39,846 nucleotides of DNA, taken from contig CADECY010000089.1 of assembly GCA_902825945.1 (NCBI GenBank), positions 1 through 39,846 of the forward strand, written 5' to 3'. Below are positions 1-8,317 of the stretch, one piece after another. Every line of letters begins with the position of its first letter. Within the stretch, counting starts at the first letter, position 1. The stretch is from an uncultured Acidobacteriota bacterium (GTDB lineage: Bacteria > Acidobacteriota > Terriglobia > Bryobacterales > Bryobacteraceae). Under the pieces are notes generated by a model that made no database searches, was not told where the DNA came from, and saw only the letters and a program-made list of their open reading frames with translations. The translations under genes were made by a program, and so were the position numbers.

Positions 1-372
1 GAGGAACACGCGCACAACGGACTCGCTACGGCGCCCAACCCTCTGCGTGTTCCTCCCCTCCTGGCGCCGCGCCTTCGCGGCCTGTGCGCTTCTGAGGAAC
101 ACGCGCACAACGGACTCGCTACGGCGCCCAACCCTCTGCGTGTTCCTCCCCTCCTGGCGCCGCGCCTTCGCGGCCTGTGCGCTTCTGAGGAACACGCGCA
201 CAACGGACTCGCTACGGCGCCCAACCCTCTGCGTGTTCCTCAACCCTTGGCGCCGCGCCTTCGCGGCCTGTGCGCTTCTGAGGTACACGCGCACAACGGA
301 CTCGCTACGGCGCCCAACCCTCTGCGTGTTCCTCCCTCCTGGCGCCGCGCCTGCGCGGCCTTTGCGCTTTTG
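1..372. repeat. Tandem array of four 93-bp palindromic repeats
   Basis: Units begin at 1, 94, 187 and 280, each starting GAGGAACACGC (GAGGTACACGC in the fourth) and ending near TGTGCGCTTCT. The first three are almost identical; the fourth is diverged and one base shorter. Each unit holds an 11-bp inverted repeat (GAGGAACACGC paired with GCGTGTTCCTC 32 bp further on) and a short hairpin GCCGCG-CCTT-CGCGGC. TGTGCGC and GCGCACA also pair across unit junctions. Two more copies lie at 7339-7524 in the same orientation, so this is a dispersed intergenic family. The 93-bp length is divisible by three, so open frames run through the array, but the peptide they give looks like an artefact. Confidence 0.9.
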
Positions 373-395
373 ATCCATTCCGACAAGGAGACCTC

Positions 396-818
396 ATGGC
401 CACCAAGAAACAGCCTACCCCCGCCGCGGCGAAATCGCCCAATCTGTACGAACTCACGGGAGGCGGCATCACTGTCTCGTACGCAAGCTCTGGAATCGAC
501 GGACAAGCCCGGCTTCACTACAAAGACGCCAAGCTGAACGTCACGGCGGTTGGCGATCAGATCCAGTCCTACGCTGGTCCGGGCGCCGGAGCCCGCGTGG
601 GGATGGTGCTGCAAACGGTTCCCGATTCGAAGACCGTCTCGCTGGTCCTCGTGTTGCCGCGCGTCAATCTCGGACCTTCCAACCGCGCGCGCATCACCAC
701 CTTCAGTGTCACGGTCACGTCGAAGACCACGATCGGCGGCCCTGGACTCGTGCCGGGGCAAGTGGACTCCTACAAGCTCACGGAACTGAAGGGCAACGCG
801 AAGTTCGTGTTGTTCTAG
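396..818 (+). CDS. Hypothetical protein, 140 aa
   Basis: I do not recognise the family. The start is well supported: AAGGAG at 385-390 sits 5 nt before the ATG. The protein has a short Lys/Ala/Pro-rich start (residues 1-13), then alternating hydrophobic and polar stretches that look like a small beta-rich domain. There is no signal peptide, membrane segment or cysteine, so it is probably cytoplasmic. It lies between the 93-bp repeat array and the convergent DUF192 gene, whose stop is 12 nt away. A real gene is likely from the ribosome binding site and codon use; its function is unknown. Confidence 0.75.
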   Translation: MATKKQPTPAAAKSPNLYELTGGGITVSYASSGIDGQARLHYKDAKLNVTAVGDQIQSYAGPGAGARVGMVLQTVPDSKTVSLVLVLPRVNLGPSNRARITTFSVTVTSKTTIGGPGLVPGQVDSYKLTELKGNAKFVLF

Positions 819-830
819 CCTGCGCGGCCA

Positions 831-1304
831 CTACCAGTTGACCGGATCGCCGGGCTTCAGGCCATGCAGCTTCGCCGATCCGCCCGCCATCTCGAGCACG
901 TACTGCGCGAGCGCACGCCCGCCGTAGTTCGGACACTGGTCAGGCTCTTTCAGGCACGGCGGCGTGTCGGCGGAAATCTCGGCGACCCGGCGGTCCGGCG
1001 AGATCCAAATAATGTCAAGCGGGACCTTCACGTTGTGCATCCAGTAAGGGTAAGGACCTGGACGGTCATGCACGAAGAACAGCCCGCGCTTGGGTGGAAG
1101 CTGATCGCGGTGCATCATGCCGCGAGCCATGTCTTCGGGCCGCAGCATCACCTCGCACAACACCTTGGTACCGTCGGGCAGAATCAGAGTCTTGGTGTTG
1201 AGAGCGTCCACTCCGGTGGGCTCGTCCGAACACGACGCGAGCAGGCAAAACATGAGGGCCGGGAGCAGCGCCACGCCGCCGGACCGGTAGAATAGAGAAT
1301 TCAC
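831..1304 (-). CDS. DUF192 family lipoprotein
   Basis: The mature part matches the DUF192 (COG1430) family: a core with MHRDQLPPKRGLFFVHDRP, then YWMHNVKVPLDIIWIS and a C-terminal YVLEMAGGSAKLHGLKPGD stretch. It is a small extracytoplasmic domain of unknown biochemical role. The N-terminus has a hydrophobic segment ending in the lipobox LLASC, so it is probably lipidated and anchored. I chose the GTG at 1304 because it gives a short n-region before the hydrophobic stretch; GTG at 1274 and ATG at 1253 are alternatives. TACAAT lies 9 nt before 1304. The gene is divergent from the mqnP-like gene, with only 10 nt between starts, so both promoters must overlap coding DNA. Confidence 0.82.
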   Translation of the reverse strand: MNSLFYRSGGVALLPALMFCLLASCSDEPTGVDALNTKTLILPDGTKVLCEVMLRPEDMARGMMHRDQLPPKRGLFFVHDRPGPYPYWMHNVKVPLDIIWISPDRRVAEISADTPPCLKEPDQCPNYGGRALAQYVLEMAGGSAKLHGLKPGDPVNW

Positions 1305-1314
1305 GGAGTCACCA

Positions 1315-2229
1315 TTGTACGCGATCGAGCCGGCGCCGGCTTCCTCACCCGCACGCTTCTGGCGAAAGCTGCGCCTGACGCTCGACATGATCAAGTTCGA
1401 GCACTCGGTGTTCGCGCTGCCCTTCGCGCTCACCGCCGCGTTCCTTGCCATTCGTACCACTTCGATCAGCGGCGCGGAGGTCGCCTGGAAGCTGCTGTGG
1501 ATCGTGGTGGCGATGGTGGGCGCGCGATCAGCGGCGATGACCTTCAACCGCATTGTCGATATCGAGATCGACGCGCGAAATCCGCGGACGAAACTGCGTC
1601 AGCTTCCGGCGGGCACACTCAGCCGTGAGTTCGCCTGGGGCTTCTTCATCGCCGCCTGCGTGGTGTTCCTCGCGGCTTCCGCGATGCTGAACCGGCTTTG
1701 TCTGCAACTGGCGCCGCTCGCGCTCGGCGTGGTCCTGCTCTATTCCTACACCAAACGATTCACGGCATGGTGCCATGTGGTGCTCGGGATCGCGCTCGGA
1801 ATCGCACCGCCCGCCGCCTGGATCGCCGTGCAGGGTTCGCTCGACTGGCGGATTGTCTGGCTCACCGCTGCCGTGACCCTTTGGACCGCCGGATTCGACA
1901 TCATCTATTCGTGCCAGGATTTCGAATTCGACGGTTCGGCCGGACTCTTCAGCCTGCCACGGCGTTTCGGAATCGCGGGCGCGCTGCTGCTGAGCCGCGT
2001 GCTTCATGTCGCGATGATCGCGTGCCTGCTGCTGCTCTGGTCGCAATTCGCGATGGGCTGGCTCGCCGCGTGCGGAATCGCGGTGGTGGCGGCGCTGCTG
2101 GTCTACGAGCAAAGCCTTGTCAAAGCGAACGATCTGAGCCGCGTCGACGCCGCCTTTTTCACCGTGAATGGCTACGTCAGCGTGCTATTCTTCCTATTTT
2201 GGGCCGCCGACCTGTGGCTCCTCCCTTGA
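1315..2229 (+). CDS. mqnP: UbiA-family prenyltransferase, probable MqnP
   Basis: This is a polytopic membrane prenyltransferase of about 304 aa. The two Asp-rich prenyl-diphosphate motifs are visible: N78-R-I-V-D82-I-E-I-D86 and D202-F-E-F-D206, each followed by hydrophobic helices. The family transfers a polyprenyl chain to an aromatic acceptor. Because mqnE follows 8 nt downstream, the likely role is the prenylation step of futalosine-dependent menaquinone synthesis (inference from context). The start is taken as TTG at 1315, preceded by GGAG at 1305-1308; an ATG at 1387 would remove the first 24 residues. A simple UbiA/MenA-like enzyme of other specificity cannot be excluded. Confidence 0.88.
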   Translation: MYAIEPAPASSPARFWRKLRLTLDMIKFEHSVFALPFALTAAFLAIRTTSISGAEVAWKLLWIVVAMVGARSAAMTFNRIVDIEIDARNPRTKLRQLPAGTLSREFAWGFFIAACVVFLAASAMLNRLCLQLAPLALGVVLLYSYTKRFTAWCHVVLGIALGIAPPAAWIAVQGSLDWRIVWLTAAVTLWTAGFDIIYSCQDFEFDGSAGLFSLPRRFGIAGALLLSRVLHVAMIACLLLLWSQFAMGWLAACGIAVVAALLVYEQSLVKANDLSRVDAAFFTVNGYVSVLFFLFWAADLWLLP

Positions 2230-2237
2230 TATCCAAC

Positions 2238-3356
2238 ATGCAGCCGAACTTCGAAGACCAGCGTCTCGTTCCGATTCTCGAGAAGGTAGTCGCGGGCACG
2301 CGGCTCTCGTTCGACGATGGACTCTCCCTATACCGCTCCCAGGATCTCCTGGCAATCGGCTACATGGCGAACATCGTGCGCGAGCGTCTTCACGGCAGCC
2401 GGACCTACTTCAACGTCAACCGGCACATCAATCCGACCGATGTGTGCGTGGCCAGTTGCCGGCTGTGCGCGTTCGGGAAGAAGGCGCGCGATCCGAAGGC
2501 CTACACGATGTCGCTCGAGCAGGTGTGGGAAACCGCGGGCCGCGGCTATTCCGAAGCTGCCACCGAATTCCACATCGTCGGCGGACTTCACCCGGAGCTG
2601 ACGGTCGATTGGTTCTGCCAGATGCTGCGCGGCCTCAAGGAGCGCTTCCCGCAGGTGCATCTAAAGGCATTCACGATGGTCGAGATCTCGTTCCTGGCAC
2701 AACGCGCCAAGCTCTCGATTCGTGAGACGCTGCAGCGGCTGAAAGACGCGGGGATGGACTCGATGCCCGGCGGCGGCGCCGAGATCTTCAGCGAACGAGT
2801 CCGGCGGATCATCTGCGACCACAAGATCGACGGCGACGAATGGCTGAACGTGGCGCGCGAGGCGCATGGAATCGGACTCAAGTCGAACTGCACGATGCTC
2901 TACGGCCACATCGAAAACGATGAGGATCGAGTGGATCACCTGGTCCGGCTGCGATCGCTGCAGGACGATACCAACGGACTCGTCACCTTCATCCCGCTGG
3001 CCTTTCATCCCGACAACACCGCGCTTGCGCATCTCGACAAGACGACGGGCTTCATGGATTTGAAGAACATCGCGATCAGCCGGCTGATGCTCGACAACAT
3101 TCCGCACATCAAGGCCTACTGGATCATGATGACGCCGCGAATCGCGCAGATCGCGCAACGATTCGGCGCCAACGACATCGACGGCACCGTGGTGGAAGAG
3201 AAGATTTACCGCGATGCAGGCTCGGAGTCCGGACAGTCGCTTCGCCGCGCGGAACTGTTGCGGCTGATTCGAGAGTCCGGACGCGAGCCGTTCGAACGAG
3301 ACACGTTGTATCGCCCGGTGGAACGCACCGAGACGCATTTCACCGTGCTCGTATAG
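2238..3356 (+). CDS. mqnE: Aminodeoxyfutalosine synthase MqnE (radical SAM)
   Basis: A 372-aa radical SAM enzyme. The cluster motif C70-x3-C74-x2-C77 (CVASCRLC) follows the family sequence YFNVNRHINPTDVC, and FHIVGGLHPEL and GLKSNCTMLYGH are characteristic of MqnE. MqnE joins 3-[(1-carboxyvinyl)oxy]benzoate to SAM-derived adenosine to make aminodeoxyfutalosine, an early step of the futalosine menaquinone route. The start is ATG 2238, just after the mqnP-like stop at 2229, which suggests one operon. The open frame extends upstream through the mqnP gene, but that part is out-of-frame shadow. The gene ends 3 nt from the convergent stop of the cysteine-module gene. Confidence 0.93.
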   Translation: MQPNFEDQRLVPILEKVVAGTRLSFDDGLSLYRSQDLLAIGYMANIVRERLHGSRTYFNVNRHINPTDVCVASCRLCAFGKKARDPKAYTMSLEQVWETAGRGYSEAATEFHIVGGLHPELTVDWFCQMLRGLKERFPQVHLKAFTMVEISFLAQRAKLSIRETLQRLKDAGMDSMPGGGAEIFSERVRRIICDHKIDGDEWLNVAREAHGIGLKSNCTMLYGHIENDEDRVDHLVRLRSLQDDTNGLVTFIPLAFHPDNTALAHLDKTTGFMDLKNIAISRLMLDNIPHIKAYWIMMTPRIAQIAQRFGANDIDGTVVEEKIYRDAGSESGQSLRRAELLRLIRESGREPFERDTLYRPVERTETHFTVLV

Positions 3357-3359
3357 CGA

Positions 3360-5561
3360 TCACTTCACGGGCGTTGGAGTCGAGGTCGCCACCGGTGGGT
3401 TCTTCGGCGCCTTGAACTCCTTGATCGAGGCAATCGATATCTCCTTGCCGCCCATCTCGGGCTGCATCTCGAACTCGACTTCACCCTTGATCGCCTTCAC
3501 CGTCGCGAAGGTAGCCGTGTAGGTAAAGCGAGTCTTGACTTCGGTCTTGCGGCCATCGCACGGCAGTGACTGATAGGCTTCCGGCGTGACACTCTCCGCG
3601 GTGGGCGCGACCGGCTTGCCGCCCTCGGTGAACTTCGACGCCGTGGCCTTCACGGAAGCGAGCCCCGCGAGGCATTCGGCCTGATACTCCGCCTTAGCGC
3701 ACGTCACGTCGAGTGTAACCTCGAACTCGATCGTCACCTCCGTCGTGCCACCCGCGCCCGCCTTGGAGGCCGATTTGACCGCCGTCATCTTCTTGACGTT
3801 CGCGGACTCAGTGCAGCACCGCGACATTTGCTCCGCGCCTGTCGCGGGAACCGTCTTGGGCTTATCGACGGTCTTGGGATCCTTCGCCGTGTCCGGATCG
3901 GCTGGAGTCGAGTCCTCGAAGGTATCTCCAATTTTGTTGCCGTCGCGGCTCGGCGGAATCAGTTTGATCTTGATATCGCCGGCGCCGAGCGGAGCGTCCG
4001 CCGGAAGTGTATAGACGATCTCCACCCACCAATCCGCGGAATGCTCCTTGCCATCGCACGCAGCCAGGAGCGCCGGAGCGTTCTTGGTCGAGACGATCTT
4101 GGCGCCCGCTCTCTCGGCCGCCGCGTCGAGCTTCGCTTCCGCCGAATAGCTAACGTTGCAATCGGCCTTGTCCGCCTTCGAGCAGCTCCAGATGACCTCA
4201 TACGTGATTTTCTGCGTAATCTGCCGGGGCTTGCCCGCCTTGACGGTCACGGTGCGGCTGCCCTCACTGAACGCGACTCCGCTGGCGCAGCATTCGGGGA
4301 CCTTCGTGGGCGGATCGGCGTTCGGGTCGCGGTCGCCGAACGGGACCTTGTCTTCGTATCGCGGTCCGGTCTTGCGTCCACCGCGAACCGCGCCACCCAC
4401 TTCGATACCCACGTCCTTGGAAGCGGTCCCGCGAGGAGCCGTGAGCGTCACGGCGACTTTCCACTCCGCACGATGGCGCTGGCCATCGCAGTCCGCGACC
4501 GGCGGTGGATCGCGCTCGACCGTTGCCTTGATCCTGCCGCCGAGATCCTTGTCCGGCACTGTCACCGCGATCTCCGCCTCGCACACGCGGTGGTCCACTT
4601 GCGCGCACGCCCAGTCGAGCGTGTAGATGTACTCGGTGGTGGTGGTCGTCTCGCCCTTCTCGTTGACGCGCGTTTGCGTCTTCCAACTACGTTTTCCGGT
4701 GATCTGGACATCGTAGGCGCAGCAGGCGAAGCTGAACTGTGCCATCGCCTCCTTTGCCGCGATCGCCGGTCCACCGCCCTGCTTGATGAGCCAGGTTCCT
4801 TGCGGCGAAACTTCCCCGGCGGGAATCACGAAGTCGTCGATTCCCTTCGGCCCTTGCACCCGGATGCGAACATCGTTACGCACACCGCCGAGCCCCGACA
4901 CCGTCTGCCTGTCCAACATCAACGTCCGCAGCATCGTTTGGCGCGGCCCCTCGGGACCGATTGTCTGAAACGGCCGGACCCCTGGCAATGGTTGCGGATC
5001 CATGAACACCGCCTGCCGTGGCGACCAGGCGATCGGCATCACGGGCGGGCCTTGTCCGAAGCGCGCCTGCGTGTTGCGTGACGCAGCGAAACCAATCGGC
5101 AACCCGCCGATCGCGTATTCGGGAAGGAGGCTTGGCTCTGGCTGTTGATTCGGGGGCCCCTGATTCATCGGAACCTCCACGGGCAGCAACGGCCGCCCAT
5201 CCGGCTGAGCCAGCGACATTATGAAATCGAAATCGCTCTGCTGGCTCTGCAGCGGCAGCACGAGCTCTCCTCCTGGGCTCGCGCTGAACATCTGCCCGTT
5301 CATCGAAAATTGATACCGCTCCAACTGAAATTGAGCGGCCACGGCGTTGCCCGGAAGCCGTTGCACCGACCCTTGAATGGTTTCTCCAGGCCGGATGTCG
5401 TCCGGCAGAATGACGAGGATCTTCCCCGCCGGAACAGTCCAGACGATGGCATGATGGCCCTGCTGAGAGTACATCTCCACAGAGCCGTGGGACGTTTGCG
5501 AAAAGACCGCGGTCGCGGTCAGGACCAAGCCAATTGTTGTTTTGATCGTTTCTCTTTTCAT
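3360..5561 (-). CDS. Secreted protein with three five-cysteine modules, 733 aa
   Basis: I do not recognise the family. The start has a strong Shine-Dalgarno (AGGAGG within 5569-5575, 7 nt before ATG). Residues 1-26 form a Sec signal peptide. A beta-rich N-terminal part (about 27-150) is followed by a Pro/Gln-rich linker and a second region to about 275. The rest is a triplicated module of about 145 residues. Module 1 has Cys at 280, 281, 319, 327 and 358; module 2 at 424, 425, 460, 468 and 502; module 3 at 582, 583, 621, 630 and 668. Each reads CC ... C-x7/8-C ... CDG. The tail is Pro/Thr-rich. It is probably periplasmic or extracellular, with disulfides or bound metal; the odd cysteine number leaves one free or intermolecular. 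It is transcribed divergently from the Ntn-hydrolase gene. Confidence 0.85.
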   Translation of the reverse strand: MKRETIKTTIGLVLTATAVFSQTSHGSVEMYSQQGHHAIVWTVPAGKILVILPDDIRPGETIQGSVQRLPGNAVAAQFQLERYQFSMNGQMFSASPGGELVLPLQSQQSDFDFIMSLAQPDGRPLLPVEVPMNQGPPNQQPEPSLLPEYAIGGLPIGFAASRNTQARFGQGPPVMPIAWSPRQAVFMDPQPLPGVRPFQTIGPEGPRQTMLRTLMLDRQTVSGLGGVRNDVRIRVQGPKGIDDFVIPAGEVSPQGTWLIKQGGGPAIAAKEAMAQFSFACCAYDVQITGKRSWKTQTRVNEKGETTTTTEYIYTLDWACAQVDHRVCEAEIAVTVPDKDLGGRIKATVERDPPPVADCDGQRHRAEWKVAVTLTAPRGTASKDVGIEVGGAVRGGRKTGPRYEDKVPFGDRDPNADPPTKVPECCASGVAFSEGSRTVTVKAGKPRQITQKITYEVIWSCSKADKADCNVSYSAEAKLDAAAERAGAKIVSTKNAPALLAACDGKEHSADWWVEIVYTLPADAPLGAGDIKIKLIPPSRDGNKIGDTFEDSTPADPDTAKDPKTVDKPKTVPATGAEQMSRCCTESANVKKMTAVKSASKAGAGGTTEVTIEFEVTLDVTCAKAEYQAECLAGLASVKATASKFTEGGKPVAPTAESVTPEAYQSLPCDGRKTEVKTRFTYTATFATVKAIKGEVEFEMQPEMGGKEISIASIKEFKAPKNPPVATSTPTPVK

Positions 5562-5635
5562 TGGTGATCCCTCCTATTCAAGAACGCGCCGGAACACCGC
5601 CCCGGGGATCAGCACCCGCAAACTCGCCAACCTGA

Positions 5636-5641
5636 TACGCT
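5636..5641 (+). promoter_or_regulatory. Candidate -10 box for leaderless Ntn-hydrolase mRNA
   Basis: TACGCT fits TANNNT and lies exactly 6 nt before the ATG at 5648, where no Shine-Dalgarno is visible. This is one of eight such arrangements in the window. Confidence 0.45.
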
Positions 5642-5647
5642 TTTCCC

Positions 5648-7336
5648 ATGCACCGCAGAGCTTTCATCCAAACCGGACTGGCGGGAGCTTCCGCGCTCCA
5701 CGGCCAGCAGATCGGCGACCTCCTCAAGCAGGATTCGCCGCAACTCGAAGGAACCGCGCATCGCGCCGTCATGGGGCGCAACGGCGTGGTGGCGACAGCC
5801 GATCAGCAGGGGTCGCTCGCCGGTCTGCGCATGCTGATGAAGGGCGGCAACGCGATCGACGCGATCGTGGCCGCCGCGGCGGCGCTCAATGTCACCGAGC
5901 CTTACATGTCGGGCATCGGCGGATTCGGCGGCTACATGATGATCTACATGGCGAACGAGCGGAAGGTCTTCGCGCTCGACATGATGGGAACGAGCCCGAA
6001 AGCCGCGCGCCGCGAGCAGTTCACCGAGTTGAACTGCGATGAAGGTCCGCTCGCGCCGATCGTGCCCGGAAGCTTGAAGGGCTGGTGCGAGGCGCTGTCC
6101 CGCTTCGGAACGATGAGCCTCGGCGACGTCTTCGAGCCCGCGATCGAACTCGCCGAACGTGGTTTCGTCGTCACGCGATATGACGCGATGTCATTCGCGG
6201 CGACCGTGGACAAGCTCGCGAAGTTCCCGTCCACCGCGCGTGTGTTTCTGCCAGGAGGCAAACCGCCGCGAATGGGCCAGGTGCTCTCACAACGTGATCT
6301 GGCGCGGACCTTCCGCCGCATCGCCCTCGAAGGCCCAGAGGTCTTCTACCAAGGTTCGGTCGGGCGCGAGATCATCGAGTTTCTCCGGCGGCAGGGCGGA
6401 ATCCTCACGATGGAGGACATGGCCGCATTCAAGGTCCGGTGGCGCGATCCGATCACCACCGAGGTGCTCGGCCACACCCTGTACGGCATGCCTCCCGGCT
6501 CGTGCGGCATGACGATGTTCCAGGCGCTGAACATCATGGATGGCTTCCATCCGCGCACGCTCGATCCCTACTCGCTCGAGTTCGCGCATCTGTGGCTCGA
6601 ATCGATGAAGCTCGCGCTGCTCGACGACGAGCGCCACAACACGGGCCGCGATGTCGAGATTCCGGTGTCGAAGCTGATCTCGAAGGCGCACGCCGCCGAA
6701 CAGCGCGCGAAGATCAACGCGCTCCGCGCCGGCGGATTCCCGATCCGCCCGTTGCACATGGTAGGCACCACGAGCCTCGCCGCCGCCGATCGCTGGGGCA
6801 ACATGGTCGCGTTCACACAGTCGCTGGTGAGCGGATTCGGCTGCGGCGTGGTGGCGGGTGACACGGGCGTACTGCTCAACAACGGACATCGCTATGGCTT
6901 CGTGCTCGACGCCGGCCACATCAACGTGCTCGAAGCCGGACAACGCGCGAAGGGTGTGATGAGTCCCACGCTGATCCTGCGGGGAAGCCAGCCGGTCATG
7001 GCTGTAGGCGCCGCCGGAGGCTACACGATTCCGCAAACGGTCGGACAGGTGATCACGAAATACCTGGCACACGGCTACGAGGTGCAGCAGGCGATCGCTT
7101 CGCCGCGCATGATGATCAATCGCGGAATGGGGCGCGTGCCCGTGGGCAACGAGGCGGTGACGTATCTCGAGTACGGATTCCCGGAAGCCACGCGCAAGGG
7201 GCTGGAAGCGCGCGGACACCGGCTCGCCCCTCCTGGCAACGCGGGCGGCGTTCAGGGAGTCGCGTTCGATCCGGAATCCGGCGCGCTGATGGGTGGCGCC
7301 GATCCACGACGCGACGGTCACGCCATCGCGTTTTGA
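5648..7336 (+). CDS. Gamma-glutamyltransferase-like Ntn hydrolase
   Basis: A 562-aa protein of the GGT fold. The predicted self-processing nucleophile is T374 in GTTSL (the family has TTH), and GAAGGYTIPQTV matches the conserved glycine loop. Substrate-pocket residues of classical GGT are not seen. The Arg of the RExxAP motif is replaced in LDMMGTSPKA (111-119). The acidic motif after LLN is GHRY (413-416). The Ser-Ser before MSPT is GV (436-437). It is therefore likely an Ntn hydrolase with a different substrate, perhaps an acylase (inference). The N-terminus HRRAFIQTG resembles a Tat signal, although the hydrophobic region is short. It has its own probable leaderless promoter. Downstream come two 93-bp repeats. 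Confidence 0.85.
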   Translation: MHRRAFIQTGLAGASALHGQQIGDLLKQDSPQLEGTAHRAVMGRNGVVATADQQGSLAGLRMLMKGGNAIDAIVAAAAALNVTEPYMSGIGGFGGYMMIYMANERKVFALDMMGTSPKAARREQFTELNCDEGPLAPIVPGSLKGWCEALSRFGTMSLGDVFEPAIELAERGFVVTRYDAMSFAATVDKLAKFPSTARVFLPGGKPPRMGQVLSQRDLARTFRRIALEGPEVFYQGSVGREIIEFLRRQGGILTMEDMAAFKVRWRDPITTEVLGHTLYGMPPGSCGMTMFQALNIMDGFHPRTLDPYSLEFAHLWLESMKLALLDDERHNTGRDVEIPVSKLISKAHAAEQRAKINALRAGGFPIRPLHMVGTTSLAAADRWGNMVAFTQSLVSGFGCGVVAGDTGVLLNNGHRYGFVLDAGHINVLEAGQRAKGVMSPTLILRGSQPVMAVGAAGGYTIPQTVGQVITKYLAHGYEVQQAIASPRMMINRGMGRVPVGNEAVTYLEYGFPEATRKGLEARGHRLAPPGNAGGVQGVAFDPESGALMGGADPRRDGHAIAF

Positions 7337-7338
7337 TT

Positions 7339-7524
7339 AAGGAACAGGCCCGCCACGGACTCGCTCCGGCATCCCACCCTCTGGGTGTTCCTCTTCTATT
7401 GGCGCCGCGCCTTCGCGGCCTGTGCGCTTCTGACGTACACGCGCACAACGGACTCGCTACGGCGCCCGACCCACGGCGTGTTCCTCAACCCTTGGCGCCG
7501 CGCCTTCGCGGCCTGTGCGCTTTT
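7339..7524. repeat. Two further 93-bp palindromic repeat units
   Basis: Units at 7339-7431 and 7432-7524 match the array at 1-372 in the same orientation, most strongly in GGCGCCGCGCCTTCGCGGCC and CAACGGACTCGCTACGGCGCC-like cores. The first unit is the most diverged copy. They begin 2 nt after the Ntn-hydrolase stop, in the 312-bp gap between two convergent genes. The rest of that gap (7525-7628) has short GC-rich inverted repeats such as CCGctcccttaCGG but no gene I can support. Confidence 0.85.
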
Positions 7525-7628
7525 GGGGTATTGGCGATGAGGCGAAGCAGGAACTTTGCTCAGGGTCCGAAGACCGCTCCCTTACGGTCGCGGCTCGGCT
7601 CGACGATTCGTGGGGATCAGAGTCTGAA

Positions 7629-7647
7629 GCCTCCCTTCGAAGGCGGC
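7629..7647 (-). terminator. Hairpin just after the AlkA-type gene
   Basis: On the minus strand the AlkA-type stop is followed within 2 nt by an imperfect inverted repeat centred on CCTTCGAAGG and closed by GCC/GGC. No U-tract follows, so it may be a GC hairpin terminator or a copy of a dispersed palindromic element. Confidence 0.4.
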
Positions 7648-7648
7648 T

Positions 7649-8251
7649 CTACAGTTCCGCCGGACCTTCGAGGCTGCGCCAGAGATACCAACTCGCGTAG
7701 GAGGCATACGGGCGCCACGGCTCGGCAATCCTCCGCATCTCCGAGGGTTTGGGCAACTCGGCCAAGCCATATTGGTTCCGCACCGCCGCGCGGACTCCGT
7801 AATCCCCCACGGGCAGCACGTCGGGCCGCCGCAGCGCAAAGATCAGGAACATGTGTACGGTCCACTCACCGATACCGCGAACGGCGGTGAGCCGCTCGAC
7901 GATCTCGTCATCGGGCAAAGAGGGCAGCGAGCCGAAGTCCACGGCGCCCCTGCGGACATGCGAGGCCAAATCGCGGATGTACTCGGCCTTCCTTTCCGAC
8001 AGCCCCACCGCCTTGAGCTTCGGCATGCGCAGTTTCGCCACCGCTTCGGGCGTGACCGAGCCGCCACATGCCTGCTCGAAGCGTTCGAAGATCGAGGCTG
8101 CGGCCGTGCCGTTGAGTTGCTGGAAGACGATGGATCTGGCGAGCGCGCGAAAGTCCGGCGCGTGGTAGCCGATCCGGCAGGGGCCCACGCGTTCGATGAT
8201 CCGGTCCATCACCGGATCGGAGGCGCGAAGGTGCGCGACTGCTTTCTTCAT
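7649..8251 (-). CDS. HhH-GPD DNA glycosylase, AlkA type
   Basis: A 200-aa base-excision repair glycosylase resembling the catalytic part of DNA-3-methyladenine glycosylase II. FRALARSIVFQQLNGTAA is the family helix. The helix-hairpin-helix lies in LTAVRGIGEWTVHMFLIFA, followed by the GPD loop with the catalytic Asp in LPVGDYGV. It would remove alkylated purines in the cytoplasm. It lacks the N-terminal domain of E. coli AlkA, as many short bacterial members do. The start at 8251 has a weak GAAGGGA about 12 nt upstream. It is divergent from the VWA gene and convergent towards the repeats at 7339-7524. Specificity among AlkA-like enzymes cannot be read from sequence. Confidence 0.88.
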   Translation of the reverse strand: MKKAVAHLRASDPVMDRIIERVGPCRIGYHAPDFRALARSIVFQQLNGTAAASIFERFEQACGGSVTPEAVAKLRMPKLKAVGLSERKAEYIRDLASHVRRGAVDFGSLPSLPDDEIVERLTAVRGIGEWTVHMFLIFALRRPDVLPVGDYGVRAAVRNQYGLAELPKPSEMRRIAEPWRPYASYASWYLWRSLEGPAEL

Positions 8252-8304
8252 TGCAACAGAATCCCTTCGGGATGCGTCCCACCTGATAGAGCTGGCATGA
8301 TGAG

Positions 8305-8310
8305 TATTGT
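8305..8310 (+). promoter_or_regulatory. Candidate -10 box for leaderless VWA mRNA
   Basis: TATTGT (TANNNT) ends 7 nt before the ATG at 8318, with no Shine-Dalgarno. It favours 8318 over the upstream ATGs at 8297 and 8300. Confidence 0.4.
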
Positions 8311-8317
8311 AGAATCC

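Noticed and set aside
1..372. CRISPR array
   Set aside because: Units are directly adjacent with no unique spacers, and no cas genes are present.
47..373. Open frame made of 31-residue repeats
   Set aside because: It is produced by the 93-bp DNA repeat; there is no ribosome binding site, the same DNA recurs between genes elsewhere, and its main conservation is in inverted-repeat arms.
3828..5081. 417-codon open frame antisense to the cysteine-module gene
   Set aside because: The minus-strand gene has a strong ribosome binding site, signal peptide and internal repeat symmetry; the plus-strand product has none.
7772..8317. N-terminal extension of the VWA protein
   Set aside because: It overlaps the AlkA-type gene on the other strand and would bury the Tat-like signal at 8318.
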